From assembly GCA_030068145.1 (NCBI GenBank), contig JAPJBO010000287.1, forward strand, positions 1 to 64,000: 64,000 bases of DNA, in the 5' to 3' direction. The translations under genes were made by a program, and so were the position numbers. The notes under the pieces are model-generated. The model worked only from the letters and a program-made list of their open reading frames with translations. It was not told the origin of the DNA and did not search any database. The DNA is from Diplonema papillatum (taxonomy: Eukaryota; Euglenozoa; Diplonemea; Diplonemida; Diplonemidae). Positions 9,872-21,060 of this stretch are shown piece after piece; positions within the stretch are counted from its first letter, which is position 1; each line of letters begins with the position of its first letter.

Positions 9872-10028
9872 ACGGTGGACCGGTCAAGGGCTGGTGCGGT
9901 CAATGACCGCACCACGCTGACCGCAATAATGTTGACCGGTACCTTGCGGTCATTGACCGCATGGGTACTGGTCATTGACCGCACCCATGCGGTCATTGAC
10001 CGCAACATTGCGGTCAATAAGCGGTACT
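9872..10028. repeat. Cluster of GCGGTCA-TGACCGC palindromes
   Basis: In about 155 bp the palindrome gcggtcaatgaccgc or its centre variant gcggtcattgaccgc appears four times in full and in several half-copies (ggtcaaggg, gttgaccgg, gcggtcaataagcgg). The stretch can fold into several alternative hairpins. It may be a decayed foldback MITE or a cluster of symmetric protein-binding sites; nothing distinguishes these here. Confidence 0.8.
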
Positions 10029-11860
10029 TATGACAGTTTGCAAGGTAAAATAGGCAGTCAACAGCGCCCTACAACTTGGAGAAGGTGCTACTTTAGCCAG
10101 ACTCAAGGTGGCGAGTCGCTGAGCGTAGTCGGCACGCGGCATCGCCGGGCCTTACGGAGCAGGGCCAGCGGCAAGCCGCGGAAGGACTCGACCTCGGCGA
10201 GCTCGCAGTGAAGCGAGCGTTGCTGAGTGAAGACGACGTCCTGGCCGCCGAGTGGCGGACACGCGCGTTTTTGACGCGGTGGATGCCGACGACAGCGGGC
10301 TGCTGACGTTCAAGGAGTTGATCAAGTATAGCCGGTCCCGGACGTCGTGTTTCGGCACGTGGTCGGCGACGGGGGCAATCTCATGAGTCGCCCCCGCCAT
10401 GCTCACCCGAGCTGCTTGTCTACGCGACCCAGGCTATGCCCATAGTCATGATCGTGCACCACAGGTTTTAAGGACAAACAGAAACTAAAGGTAACCTGAA
10501 CCAATTTGGACGCGGAATTTCGGCCCGGAATTCGGGAAGCTTTGAAATGTTCGTACATTCTGCCGGTTCCATCATTTGTGTAACGGAAACACGAAACGAG
10601 TGCAAAAGCTGCTTGGGTCAGACTTCAAAATACCGCCAAAAAGTGAAAATCCCATGGAAAAGTCCAAAACTTTCAGAACCTCCAAAAAGTCCAAAAAGAA
10701 ATTCTGGTCCAAAGAAATTCCGGTCCAATGATTTTCCGAACGCAGTTCCCAACGCGATTCCTTACTGTGCGATAGACGAAAGCTGGGGGTCAGTTGTCTG
10801 CCACGAGCGTCATTCAACAAAGCCAGTTCTGCAGGAATAAGTCACGATTACTCGTCGGTTTGTGTTTTGCGGCTGAACATGCAGACTGTGGTCGCCTTTT
10901 TGGTGGGCCACCCACCCCCACTCTTCCCCCACAGGAATCGGGCTGAGTATTGAGTTCTGTAAAGTGCAAGTGCCATGAAGGCAGGCGAGCACCACGGCTG
11001 AGTACGGGGAGTTTCTGGGAATTTGTTGCCTACTAGGAGTGTTATACAGCTTGCCTGCCTCATGCTCTTCCGCACATACTACTAGTAGCTCCCAATGCCC
11101 GATAGACAGTGCGTTGTGAGTTCAAGCTGCTCCGAGGCGGTGATTTATATCGTCGTATGTGAACAACCGAAGATGCGAAAGAAGCTGTTTCCACAAAAAG
11201 TACACCGGCTACGCGATTCACCGTGCGGTAGACGAGTAGAAACCAGAACCTGCTGGTGTCCCACCCGACGAAAGCTTAATGGTCGTCTGCACGTCCCGAA
11301 AAGACAAAGAAACGTGACTTCCAGGCATTCGAAATGCCCGGACAAAGCACCACGACGTGTTGACTGGCACACAACGCGCGCGCCACAGGCTACAATTATG
11401 GTTTTCCGCGGCGGCGTGAAAGAGGAAGTCTCCAAGCACGCAATGAGAGAGTGCCTCCAACACTAGAAAGCGGAGCACATAGCAGTGAGCAACTATTTGT
11501 GGAATGTGCACAACACAAAGCCTTGCATGCAAACAGTTCGCAGGCGGACAAAGCCAGCACCTGTTGCACATTCATGTTGGGAAGCTCGGCAAGAAGACCT
11601 GCCGACCATCTCTCGTTTCTTCGTGGGTTTTAGGGAACCCACGAACTACTGTAAATGCACTGTGTGGTGCGATGCCAAGGCGATAGGAGCGCCATGAGCG
11701 ACAAGCCGAATCTACGGACGAGAGTTTGAATGTGGTCGGAAGCCCGCATTATCCAGTGTCTGAGACCTGTCACGACATGTCTCTGACCTCACCGTAGGGA
11801 TAGCACTGTCGTTTGCACTATGTTTGCTAAGCCATACAAGCTCAGGAACTTTCCAAGAAA
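10029..11860. other. 1.8 kb without a recognisable gene
   Basis: Several short open stretches occur on both strands (for example 11095-11466 + and 11218-11571 -), but none shows a domain, exon-like pairing with neighbours or conserved repetition elsewhere in the window. Mixed unique sequence; function not recognised. Confidence 0.5.
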
Positions 11861-12172
11861 CCAACCAAAAAACCTTGCAACTCTGCCTGTCTCTCGCGAA
11901 AACTGGGGTTGCCCAGGTGGTTTGTGGTGTCTGGGCACCGGTGATCACGGTAGTGCCGTAAAACCCCTCGAAAACTCTCGAAACACCCAGGATTTGGGTC
12001 CAGGTTAGGTGGATTTTGTCTAAATCACTAGTCATTTTTACTAGCGCACTAGTCATTTTTACTAGTGCACTAGTCATTTTTACTAGTGGCACTAGTCATT
12101 TTACTAGTCAAAATTTTGACTAGTAAAACCACTAGTCAAAGTCAAAAAAGTCCTTGACTAGTGCACCGTGTA
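11861..12172 (+). mobile_element. CTAGT-rich transposon terminus, copy 1
   Basis: Nearly identical to 25175-25485. It ends in a ladder of actagtcatttttactagt palindromic modules and then gtgcaccgtgta, the same terminal motif as the DNA transposon at 25484-28453, but the inner ~180 bp are unrelated. It is therefore one end of a related, different element or a solo end. A C-run follows immediately. Confidence 0.75.
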
Positions 12173-12264
12173 GGTTCCCCCCCCCCCCCATTTTCGTGGG
12201 AAAAAAGTCCGCTATAGTAAAAATCCTCTCCCCCTTTGCGGCTCAGGAAAAAATCTGTGCTCCC

Positions 12265-12378
12265 TAAGGGAATTTACTCTTATTAGTTATTACCCATTAT
12301 TAGATCTAATAATACGTAATAATCGGGCTAATAATATCTAATAAAATCTAATCAAATCTAATCATAATTATTACATGC
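12265..12378. repeat. AT-rich TAATA/TAGAT repeat tract
   Basis: A run of interlocking palindromes and near-repeats such as ttattagatctaataa and taatcaaatctaatc. Strongly AT-rich against the local average. Looks like a degenerate minisatellite or a foldback core; no gene. Confidence 0.6.
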
Positions 12379-12388
12379 CAACCGTGTA

Positions 12389-12780
12389 TAACCTTCTGCA
12401 ATCTCCGTGAACCTATCAAAGGATGCTTCAGCACACCGCTCCTTACCTAATCTGAATTACTACCTTCCGCACTTTCTCCTGTGGTCACCCACGGAATGAG
12501 TGGTATAACAAAGGATGCGTCAGCACACCGTTTTTTTGTCTTTTACAATTATAACCTTCTGCAGTCTCCGTGAACCTGGTGGGATGAGTTGAATATCAAA
12601 GGATGCTTCAGCACACCGCTCCTTACCTATTCTGAATTACAACTTTCAGCACTTTCTCCTGTGGTCCCCCACGGAGTGAGTGGTATAACAAAGGATGCGT
12701 CAGCACACCGTTTTTTGTCAGTTTCAATTATAACCTTCTGCAATCTCCGCGAACCTGGTGGGATGAGTTAAATATCATGT
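12389..12780 (+). repeat. Tandem duplication (~160-180 bp unit)
   Basis: The motif tataaccttctgcaatctc starts three units near 12389, 12550 and 12729, the third partial. Each full unit carries two inner copies of aaaggatgcttcagcacaccg, the second with gcgtc. Unit 1 lacks a 17-bp piece (tggtgggatgagttgaa) present in unit 2. No coding potential. Confidence 0.85.
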
Positions 12781-13367
12781 GCGCGGAATGGCGCGGTCGG
12801 CCAGCTATCGCAAGCTTGCTCGCCGCCAGCTGAGCTCCGTCTGTTAGACTCACAGCCACGGTTGCGCACCTGCTGCCTCCGTCGCTTAGTCAGTCCCACA
12901 CAGGCCGCCCCTGCTAGCAACGGCTGCGCCGTTGGCTCTGTCCCACAGCTTTAGCAGGCCAGCTAAGGACCGTAACCACGTGTTCTGTTTGGGCGAACGC
13001 GTCATTAAATGTACGATACATGCGCGGGACGAGTGGAACGGCTCCGAGCGACCACCTCGAAGGAGCGGAATCCAATTACTAACAATTACTAACAGGGTCA
13101 CTGACAAAACGGATTCTATATAAGTTGCCACGTTGCTCCCCCGACGTCGGCTTATGATGCAATCTTTCCCCTATCTGGCGTGGGAGGGTGACATCACCCA
13201 ACCCGTCATGTCAACAAACTATCGATCAGGAAAACCCCGCCGTAAAAGGCGAAGCCTCCGGCTGGAGACGCCGGCGGAGGAGCCGGCCGAAGCGCCTCGC
13301 TGTCTCGTCCCGCAGGTTTCAAGCCCGGTCGACTACGAGCGAACTCCACGTCTGGGAAGACTGGGCA

Positions 13368-13597
13368 CGTTGCTATTCGACGAAGTTGATGTCCGCCGCG
13401 GTCTGAGTCGAACTTCCCTATCGACAACAAGCACGCGCTCGATCTTGCGGGGCTGCATTTGGAGATGGCTCTCGCGAAGCTTCTTCGGGTCGGGGAACGG
13501 GTACGTTCCTATTCGACGAAATTTACTTCCTCCTCCGCGCGCCGCGGTCTGAGTTGAACTTCCCTATCGACAACAAGCACGCGCTCGATCTTGCGGC
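13368..13597 (+). repeat. Direct duplication of an ~85-95 bp segment
   Basis: 13368-13450 and 13503-13597 share acttccctatcgacaacaag and gcgctcgatcttgcgg with small indels between. They lie in an otherwise unique stretch just left of the 3.2-kb tandem duplication. Confidence 0.8.
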
Positions 13598-14705
13598 AGC
13601 CAATAGCCCAAAACAACAGGTGTAACGTCGGGGGAAGCCGTACAGCTCACCAAAGAAAGAATGGACTTCGAGAGATGTGCAACACGGCAAACGGGCAAGC
13701 ATGTGCGAGAAGGGGTCTACTCTTTGAGGTACTAGACGGATGGATACCAAAATTTCGACACCCGAGACGTGGGCATCTTCTGGCGCGTCCAACCGGTTTG
13801 ACCAAAACGTGGTCTTCTCTGCCGAAGGTTGCGCCCGAGCAATTTTGCAGCTCAGAAATGTCGCAGCTCTCAAATGTCACACGTTATCGCTAACCACATC
13901 TTCCAGCTTTCTTCCAGTCCAACATTAATCCAATAACGGTAATGCATGCGCCAGTGAATTGCTGGGCGAACTTTGTTGGTGAATCTTGCGGGTGTGACTT
14001 TTGAGCGCAAAACTCTTTCTTTGGGTGGATTCCGAGGCCTGCACGGTGTACTCCAGCACCTTTTGGGGGAGTTGAGTTTACTGTGCGGCCGATTTGTGCA
14101 ATCTCTCACCTCGCCTTCAAAACACACAGCTGAGTCACAGATTTGACTCTACTCGCCCCTTCCCAACCAACCAAACATGCGCTCCTAGCCCTCCGTAGTT
14201 TCTTCTCAGCTTTTTTTTTTAGCCACATGCAATGTGTGAGGAAACTGAACCGCTCAAGTAGGACCTTCTGATCATGATCATTTGCCAAATTTGCCACCTG
14301 AAACCACGTCCAGGATTTGGGCTCAGGGTAGTGCGGTCAACGAAAACTCTAGTTTCCCTTTCTACTTTCTCCTACTCTCGCGGTGTACGGTTTTAGCACT
14401 AACAATCTTGCGGGTTGCCTGTATTGTGCAGGCTAAAAAGACGCAGGCAGCGTGTTTTGGTAGTCGATATCAGAATTCCTTACCTGAATATACACAGGGA
14501 CAATACAAGTGGGAAAACGATCAACCGGCACGCACAAACAAACCGAAGCGCCTGTCTTTTTTTTCCCCCTAGTTTCTTCTCAGCCTTTTTTTTTTCCTTC
14601 TTTGTTTTTAAAGGGGGGGGGCGAATAGTTGTACTTATTCGGCAGACACCTGTATGCCAAAAAAAAATTTTTAGGGCAAAAATCGTAATAACGCTAAAAA
14701 TCGCT

Positions 14706-15846
14706 TAGGGTGCTCTGACTTTTTTTTTTGTTTCTGGTCCCCGCCTCTCCAAAAAATCTGTATGCACGCACGCAAAAGAAAAATAAATAGCCCAAAAAAA
14801 CTAGGGCATATAAAGTCGGTTTTCTCTGAGCCTCTGCTTCATTAAGGCGTCGCATCTGTCGTGGTTGACTCTGAGACAGCGATGTGGCGGGACGGCGGTT
14901 TCTGAGCACAGACTCGTTGATCAACAGTTTCGCAGGGTGCAGTCCACGTTGTCGACACAGATCACAGATCTTTTGAAACGTACTACACTTCAGTTGTAGA
15001 GAGTCGTCAGGTTCAAGGTCCACTCGACATGGGCAGTACACGACATCCCTCCCTTGGTGGCAAACACGGATGACAGCTTGATCTCACTAGCATTGTCTCC
15101 CTAAGCTTGGCTTGGGATACACTTGCCCGGAAGATTCCGCGAAATCTGGTGCACATTGGGCACTTAATAGGCTGGTGCAGATTCTGTATCTTGATGAAGG
15201 CCGATTGGTGCGCCTCGGTGCAGCGGGCGACGGTCCGAAGGTGTCCTCGTGACCGATGTCAGCTTTGTCAAACACCCCCTCAAATCTTCCTCAGCAATGC
15301 AAGTGTTGGACACTCGAGGAGGTCGGCTTTGTCGACAATGAGAGGACAGCTTGTATCCTCGCAGCTCCGCAGGTTGAAAAGGTGCGGGGATGAATTTGCT
15401 CCACCGTGGGCCTTCCAGAGTTCCATGACCCTGTTGCTGCCTTCTGCTTCTTCCTTGCTCACCATAGGACTGCTGATACCAAACTTCTCCTGGACGTACG
15501 CAAGAAGAGATGCCTGCTCGGTTGCGGTATCCTCATTTAATACAACTACGGGTTGTCTGCTGTATTGAGCGGTCCCAAGACGGGCTTTGATAGCCTCCAG
15601 AGCGTTCATACAGCGTTCACAGCGTTCTCTGTAGCTGTGGCCTGGTCCTGTTCTGAACACACTGAGAGCGCGTGCTTTAGAACCCTTCCACAGCACGACG
15701 AGACAGAGGCGAACCGACCAGTTTGTAACGTTGTGGTCACTTGTTGTGCAAATTATCTTTTTCTTGGATTATCTTTTTTTCTGGCAATTCTCAGAAATCT
15801 GTACGCACGCGGGACCAGAAACAAAAAAAAAAGTCAGAGCACCCTA
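14706..15846 (-). mobile_element. 1.14-kb TIR element, copy 1
   Basis: Begins with tagggtgctctgac followed by a T-run and tttctggtccc, and ends with the exact inverted complement, giving terminal inverted repeats of about 35 bp. The first and last TA could be a TA target duplication. Inside, minus-strand open stretches encode a Cys-rich protein, so this may be a small TA-inserting element or a MITE that captured a gene. No DDE transposase motif is recognisable. Confidence 0.75.
15280..15696 (-). CDS. Unrecognised ORF inside the 1.14-kb TIR element, copy 1
   Basis: An open stretch of 138 residues with alternating basic and Cys-containing segments (SYRERCERCMNALEAI; LVIDKADLL-like region near the end). 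Short continuations in other frames down to 14800 contain Cys pairs (CHQGRDVVYCPC, CDLCRQRG) that look like one zinc-binding protein interrupted by frameshifts or small introns. I do not recognise the family. It is duplicated exactly in the second unit, so conservation between the two says nothing about selection. Confidence 0.35.
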   Translation of the reverse strand: MLWKGSKARALSVFRTGPGHSYRERCERCMNALEAIKARLGTAQYSRQPVVVLNEDTATEQASLLAYVQEKFGISSPMVSKEEAEGSNRVMELWKAHGGANSSPHLFNLRSCEDTSCPLIVDKADLLECPTLALLRKI

Positions 15847-16397
15847 AATCTGTGACCAGAAGTGGCGGAGTCCGAGTTGTCATGTCGACCCTGCACTAAC
15901 TAGTTCGCGCACTTCGGCTTTGATCGCCAACGCCTGCTTCTTTGTCACCTGTCGTTGTTTCCCGCCGCGGCTTGTTCAAGTGCTTCTCGCGCTTGACTCC
16001 CCACTTGTCAAAGGATGTTTTTTACTTGAACGGGAAAAACACGCAGTCTTTTATCCCCGAGGTTTTATTATCCCGCAATCGAACCAGGTTGTAATACCTG
16101 AGCACATACACACCTTCTCCGGTAGCTCCCGGCTCAGCCGACTCTCGCGGCCTTCTTAAAAGGTAACATAAGTAACCGACCTGGTGCCGCCGAAGCAGAA
16201 CGCAGCAGTCAGGTGATGCAGCTGGATGCATCTTGCAAGGTGGCCGGTGCTTCCTCACGGGCCCCGACGCACGCCTGCGTCCTCTCCATCCAACCCTCTG
16301 TTTTTTCTTCTTTCTCTGTATCTCCAAGTTTCTCCCCTCGTGCGGGCACGACGAAGCGAGGTCCGACGCTGCTAGCGGGTCACAGAAGGGAAATAAA

Positions 16398-16531
16398 ACT
16401 CATGCATGCCCTCGGCCCGACCCCGAAACGTGCCAGGGCGGCAATATGTTGGACCGGACACAAAATGGTCCAACATTTGTCCGGTCCGACATATTTCCTC
16501 CTCATTTCCGGTCCAACTTTTTTCTGCTTAC
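16398..16531. repeat. Palindromic dispersed element Q, copy 1
   Basis: Contains aatatgttggaccggac facing its inverted complement gtccggtccgacatatt across a short loop that itself includes a second small inverted pair (ggtccaac). The flanks gccctcggccc and ctgcttacggtat are also shared with the copy at 42616-42762. Behaves like a small foldback MITE. Confidence 0.8.
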
Positions 16532-17881
16532 GGTATATACCATTTGCAGCACTTTGGCCAGTTAAGATAATCGTCCGTTCCTTCGTTTATCAGTGCAAGC
16601 CCCAACTCCAGAAATGTTCGCGGTAACAAACGTGTGCAGGACGTCATACAGGAGCTCCGAATTCGGACAGATCAGCTTCGGTCAGGATCAACACCCTCGG
16701 AGTGCCGCCTGGTGCTTATTTCGAAGGAGGCTAGTAGAGGAAGAGCAACAATCCAACTACACGATGGGTAATTTCTTGCTGAACGGTTACGGCCTTCTGA
16801 GCCCTCGACCTGAGCACACGACTCTCAACACCGGTGCGAGCCGAGACTGACCGGACTTTCAAACCCCTATCAGCCTGACCGGATTCTATCCCCTGTATAC
16901 TTCCCTGCCAACGTGGTTGCCGGCATTAAAGTGATGAACGAGACGTGGGCATCTTCTGGCGCGTCCAACCGGTTTGACCAAAACGTGGTCTTCTCTGCCG
17001 AAGGTTGCGCCCGAGCAATTTTGCAGCTCAGAAATGTCGCAGCTCTCAAATGTCACACGTTATCGCTAACCACATCTTCCAGCTTTCTTCCAGTCCAACA
17101 TTAATCCAATAACGGTAATGCATGCGCCAGTGAATTGCTGGGCGAACTTTGTTGGTGAATCTTGCGGGTGTGACTTTTGAGCGCAAAACTCTTTCTTTGG
17201 GTGGATTCCGAGGCCTGCACGGTGTACTCCAGCACCTTTTGGGGGAGTTGAGTTTACTGTGCGGCCGATTTGTGCAATCTCTCACCTCGCCTTCAAAACA
17301 CACAGCTGAGTCACAGATTTGACTCTACTCGCCCCTTCCCAACCAACCAAACATGCGCTCCTAGCCCTCCGTAGTTTCTTCTCAGCTTTTTTTTTTAGCC
17401 ACATGCAATGTGTGAGGAAACTGAACCGCTCAAGTAGGACCTTCTGATCATGATCATTTGCCAAATTTGCCACCTGAAACCACGTCCAGGATTTGGGCTC
17501 AGGGTAGTGCGGTCAACGAAAACTCTAGTTTCCCTTTCTACTTTCTCCTACTCTCGCGGTGTACGGTTTTAGCACTAACAATCTTGCGGGTTGCCTGTAT
17601 TGTGCAGGCTAAAAAGACGCAGGCAGCGTGTTTTGGTAGTCGATATCAGAATTCCTTACCTGAATATACACAGGGACAATACAAGTGGGAAAACGATCAA
17701 CCGGCACGCACAAACAAACCGAAGCGCCTGTCTTTTTTTTCCCCCTAGTTTCTTCTCAGCCTTTTTTTTTTCCTTCTTTGTTTTTAAAGGGGGGGGGCGA
17801 ATAGTTGTACTTATTCGGCAGACACCTGTATGCCAAAAAAAAATTTTTAGGGCAAAAATCGTAATAACGCTAAAAATCGCT

Positions 17882-19022
17882 TAGGGTGCTCTGACTTTTT
17901 TTTTTGTTTCTGGTCCCCGCCTCTCCAAAAAATCTGTATGCACGCACGCAAAAGAAAAATAAATAGCCCAAAAAAACTAGGGCATATAAAGTCGGTTTTC
18001 TCTGAGCCTCTGCTTCATTAAGGCGTCGCATCTGTCGTGGTTGACTCTGAGACAGCGATGTGGCGGGACGGCGGTTTCTGAGCACAGACTCGTTGATCAA
18101 CAGTTTCGCAGGGTGCAGTCCACGTTGTCGACACAGATCACAGATCTTTTGAAACGTACTACACTTCAGTTGTAGAGAGTCGTCAGGTTCAAGGTCCACT
18201 CGACATGGGCAGTACACGACATCCCTCCCTTGGTGGCAAACACGGATGACAGCTTGATCTCACTAGCATTGTCTCCCTAAGCTTGGCTTGGGATACACTT
18301 GCCCGGAAGATTCCGCGAAATCTGGTGCACATTGGGCACTTAATAGGCTGGTGCAGATTCTGTATCTTGATGAAGGCCGATTGGTGCGCCTCGGTGCAGC
18401 GGGCGACGGTCCGAAGGTGTCCTCGTGACCGATGTCAGCTTTGTCAAACACCCCCTCAAATCTTCCTCAGCAATGCAAGTGTTGGACACTCGAGGAGGTC
18501 GGCTTTGTCGACAATGAGAGGACAGCTTGTATCCTCGCAGCTCCGCAGGTTGAAAAGGTGCGGGGATGAATTTGCTCCACCGTGGGCCTTCCAGAGTTCC
18601 ATGACCCTGTTGCTGCCTTCTGCTTCTTCCTTGCTCACCATAGGACTGCTGATACCAAACTTCTCCTGGACGTACGCAAGAAGAGATGCCTGCTCGGTTG
18701 CGGTATCCTCATTTAATACAACTACGGGTTGTCTGCTGTATTGAGCGGTCCCAAGACGGGCTTTGATAGCCTCCAGAGCGTTCATACAGCGTTCACAGCG
18801 TTCTCTGTAGCTGTGGCCTGGTCCTGTTCTGAACACACTGAGAGCGCGTGCTTTAGAACCCTTCCACAGCACGACGAGACAGAGGCGAACCGACCAGTTT
18901 GTAACGTTGTGGTCACTTGTTGTGCAAATTATCTTTTTCTTGGATTATCTTTTTTTCTGGCAATTCTCAGAAATCTGTACGCACGCGGGACCAGAAACAA
19001 AAAAAAAAGTCAGAGCACCCTA
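17882..19022 (-). mobile_element. 1.14-kb TIR element, copy 2
   Basis: Same TIRs and interior as copy 1. Its position at the identical offset shows that it was copied with the duplication, not inserted independently. Confidence 0.75.
18456..18872 (-). CDS. Unrecognised ORF inside the 1.14-kb TIR element, copy 2
   Basis: Identical to the 138-residue open stretch in unit 1. Unknown Cys-containing protein of the TIR element. Confidence 0.35.
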   Translation of the reverse strand: MLWKGSKARALSVFRTGPGHSYRERCERCMNALEAIKARLGTAQYSRQPVVVLNEDTATEQASLLAYVQEKFGISSPMVSKEEAEGSNRVMELWKAHGGANSSPHLFNLRSCEDTSCPLIVDKADLLECPTLALLRKI

Positions 19023-19573
19023 AATCTGTGACCAGAAGTGGCGGAGTCCGAGTTGTCATGTCGACCCTGCACTAACTAGTTCGCGCACTTCGGCTTTGAT
19101 CGCCAACGCCTGCTTCTTTGTCACCTGTCGTTGTTTCCCGCCGCGGCTTGTTCAAGTGCTTCTCGCGCTTGACTCCCCACTTGTCAAAGGATGTTTTTTA
19201 CTTGAACGGGAAAAACACGCAGTCTTTTATCCCCGAGGTTTTATTATCCCGCAATCGAACCAGGTTGTAATACCTGAGCACATACACACCTTCTCCGGTA
19301 GCTCCCGGCTCAGCCGACTCTCGCGGCCTTCTTAAAAGGTAACATAAGTAACCGACCTGGTGCCGCCGAAGCAGAACGCAGCAGTCAGGTGATGCAGCTG
19401 GATGCATCTTGCAAGGTGGCCGGTGCTTCCTCACGGGCCCCGACGCACGCCTGCGTCCTCTCCATCCAACCCTCTGTTTTTTCTTCTTTCTCTGTATCTC
19501 CAAGTTTCTCCCCTCGTGCGGGCACGACGAAGCGAGGTCCGACGCTGCTAGCGGGCCACAGAAGGGAAATAAA

Positions 19574-19707
19574 ACTCATGCATGCCCTCGGCCCGACCCC
19601 GAAACGTGCCAGGGCGGCAATATGTTGGACCGGACACAAAATGGTCCAACATTTGTCCGGTCCGACATATTTCCTCCTCATTTCCGGTCCAACTTTTTTC
19701 TGCTTAC
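19574..19707. repeat. Palindromic dispersed element Q, copy 2
   Basis: Copy of 16398-16531 carried by the tandem duplication. Confidence 0.8.
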
Positions 19708-20527
19708 GGTATATACCATTTGCAGCACTTTGGCCAGTTAAGATAATCGTCCGTTCCTTCGTTTATCAGTGCAAGCCCCAACTCCAGAAATGTTCGCGGT
19801 AACAAACGTGTGCAGGACGTCATACAGGAGCTCCGAATTCGGACAGATCAGCTTCGGTCAGGATCAACACCCTCGGAGTGCCGCCTGGTGCTTATTTCGA
19901 AGGAGGCTAGTAGAGGAAGAGCAACAATCCAACTACACGATGGGTAATTTCTTGCTGAACGGTTACGGCCTTCTGAGCCCTCGACCTGAGCACACGACTC
20001 TCAACACCGGTGCGAGCCGAGACTGACCGGACTTTCAAACCCCTATCAGCCTGACCGGATTCTATCCCCTGTATACTTCCCTGCCAACGTGGTTGCCGGC
20101 ATTAAAGTGATGAATGTGAGCGTACTGTGGAAGAAAAGAGAGGAAGTTTGCTCGGGGACAAGAGCGCAGAGGGCAACCGCACTAGTTATGGTCGTGCCTT
20201 AAACCCGTCCGCTCTGCCTAAGCCCCAATACCCCACGCGACTGATGCCAACGTTCGGGAAGTCGGTAGTCACCTGACCGACCCGTAAGCTCATGCAGATA
20301 CGTGGTGCTTGGCTCCCGTGTAGCAGGCTTTTCCCCCGTACAGTATGTGCAAAGGGGAGGTGGCACTGTCCACCTGCCAGATCCATCCTGGGGTGACCGT
20401 GACTAATGGTTCCCCCCTCTCATCTCTCATGCCTTCTAGACTGTTTCGAGGTTCCTTCTTCTTCTTCTCACCGATTTATTTATAGAGCTTTTTGCGACCC
20501 CTTTTCCCCTGTTTTCACGTTTTCAAC

Positions 20528-20644
20528 ATGGCACCACCCGTGCAGGTGACGTTGCCGGGGTTCTGGATCTGCGAGACGTATCGGACGTTTCACTTTTTCA
20601 AAGAAGTCTTTTGCTTTCTAGAGCTTTTCCGTGTTGACGGTCAG
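20528..20644 (+). CDS. Possible first exon (low support)
   Basis: An ATG followed by 39 codons (start MAPPVQVTLPGFWICETY) ends at a cag|gt donor-like site. It follows a TATTTATAG-like AT-rich patch at about 20475. No homology is recognisable and no second exon was found. It could equally be chance. Confidence 0.2.
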
Positions 20645-21060
20645 GTGCGCAGGTTAGTGACAGCCGAAGCCAGCAAAGCATGGCGGCCGAAAAGACGGGA
20701 CTGCCACGTGGTCCTCCAGTAGTAGGCAGTGACCTGCAGTCGCCCCCGCAGCGGTCCCTCCAGTGGTCGCCAATTGGCCGCCAAGCCGGTAAGTCGAAGT
20801 AAGGTCGAGAAAGCTCGCGCGAGGGATCTGATCCAAGCAGGCGGCCACGGCACGCTGCAAGTTGTTTGCTGTCGCGGACTCGCGGTGTCGCGCTATTTTT
20901 AGCAGCGCCGAGGTTACACTGTTTTTCAGTCGGATTCTGCTGGTTACATACGTCTCCCCCCCGGGTACTGGCGCCGAACTTGCCATCACAGGCTAAACTT
21001 GCTACCACACGCCGAACTCAGCTCAGTCAGCATCACCAGAACCAGAACTTAGCTTCGCCC

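Larger units (their letters stand above)
13764..16939 (+). repeat. 3,176-bp tandem segmental duplication, unit 1
   Basis: Every base I compared recurs 3,176 bp downstream apart from one difference (gggtcacag against gggccacag near 16376/19552). The junction shares gatgaa. The unit holds the 1.14-kb TIR element, a palindromic repeat at 16398-16531 and unrecognised sequence. Near identity means a very recent duplication or ongoing homogenisation. Confidence 0.95.
16940..20115 (+). repeat. 3,176-bp tandem segmental duplication, unit 2
   Basis: Second half of the tandem pair, carrying the same TIR element, ORFs and palindromic repeat. After 20115 the sequence departs from unit 1. Confidence 0.95.

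Noticed and set aside
10029-11700. Frames at 11095-11466 (+) and 11218-11571 (-) as genes
   Set aside because: They overlap each other on opposite strands, have no domain, no splice context and no second copy.
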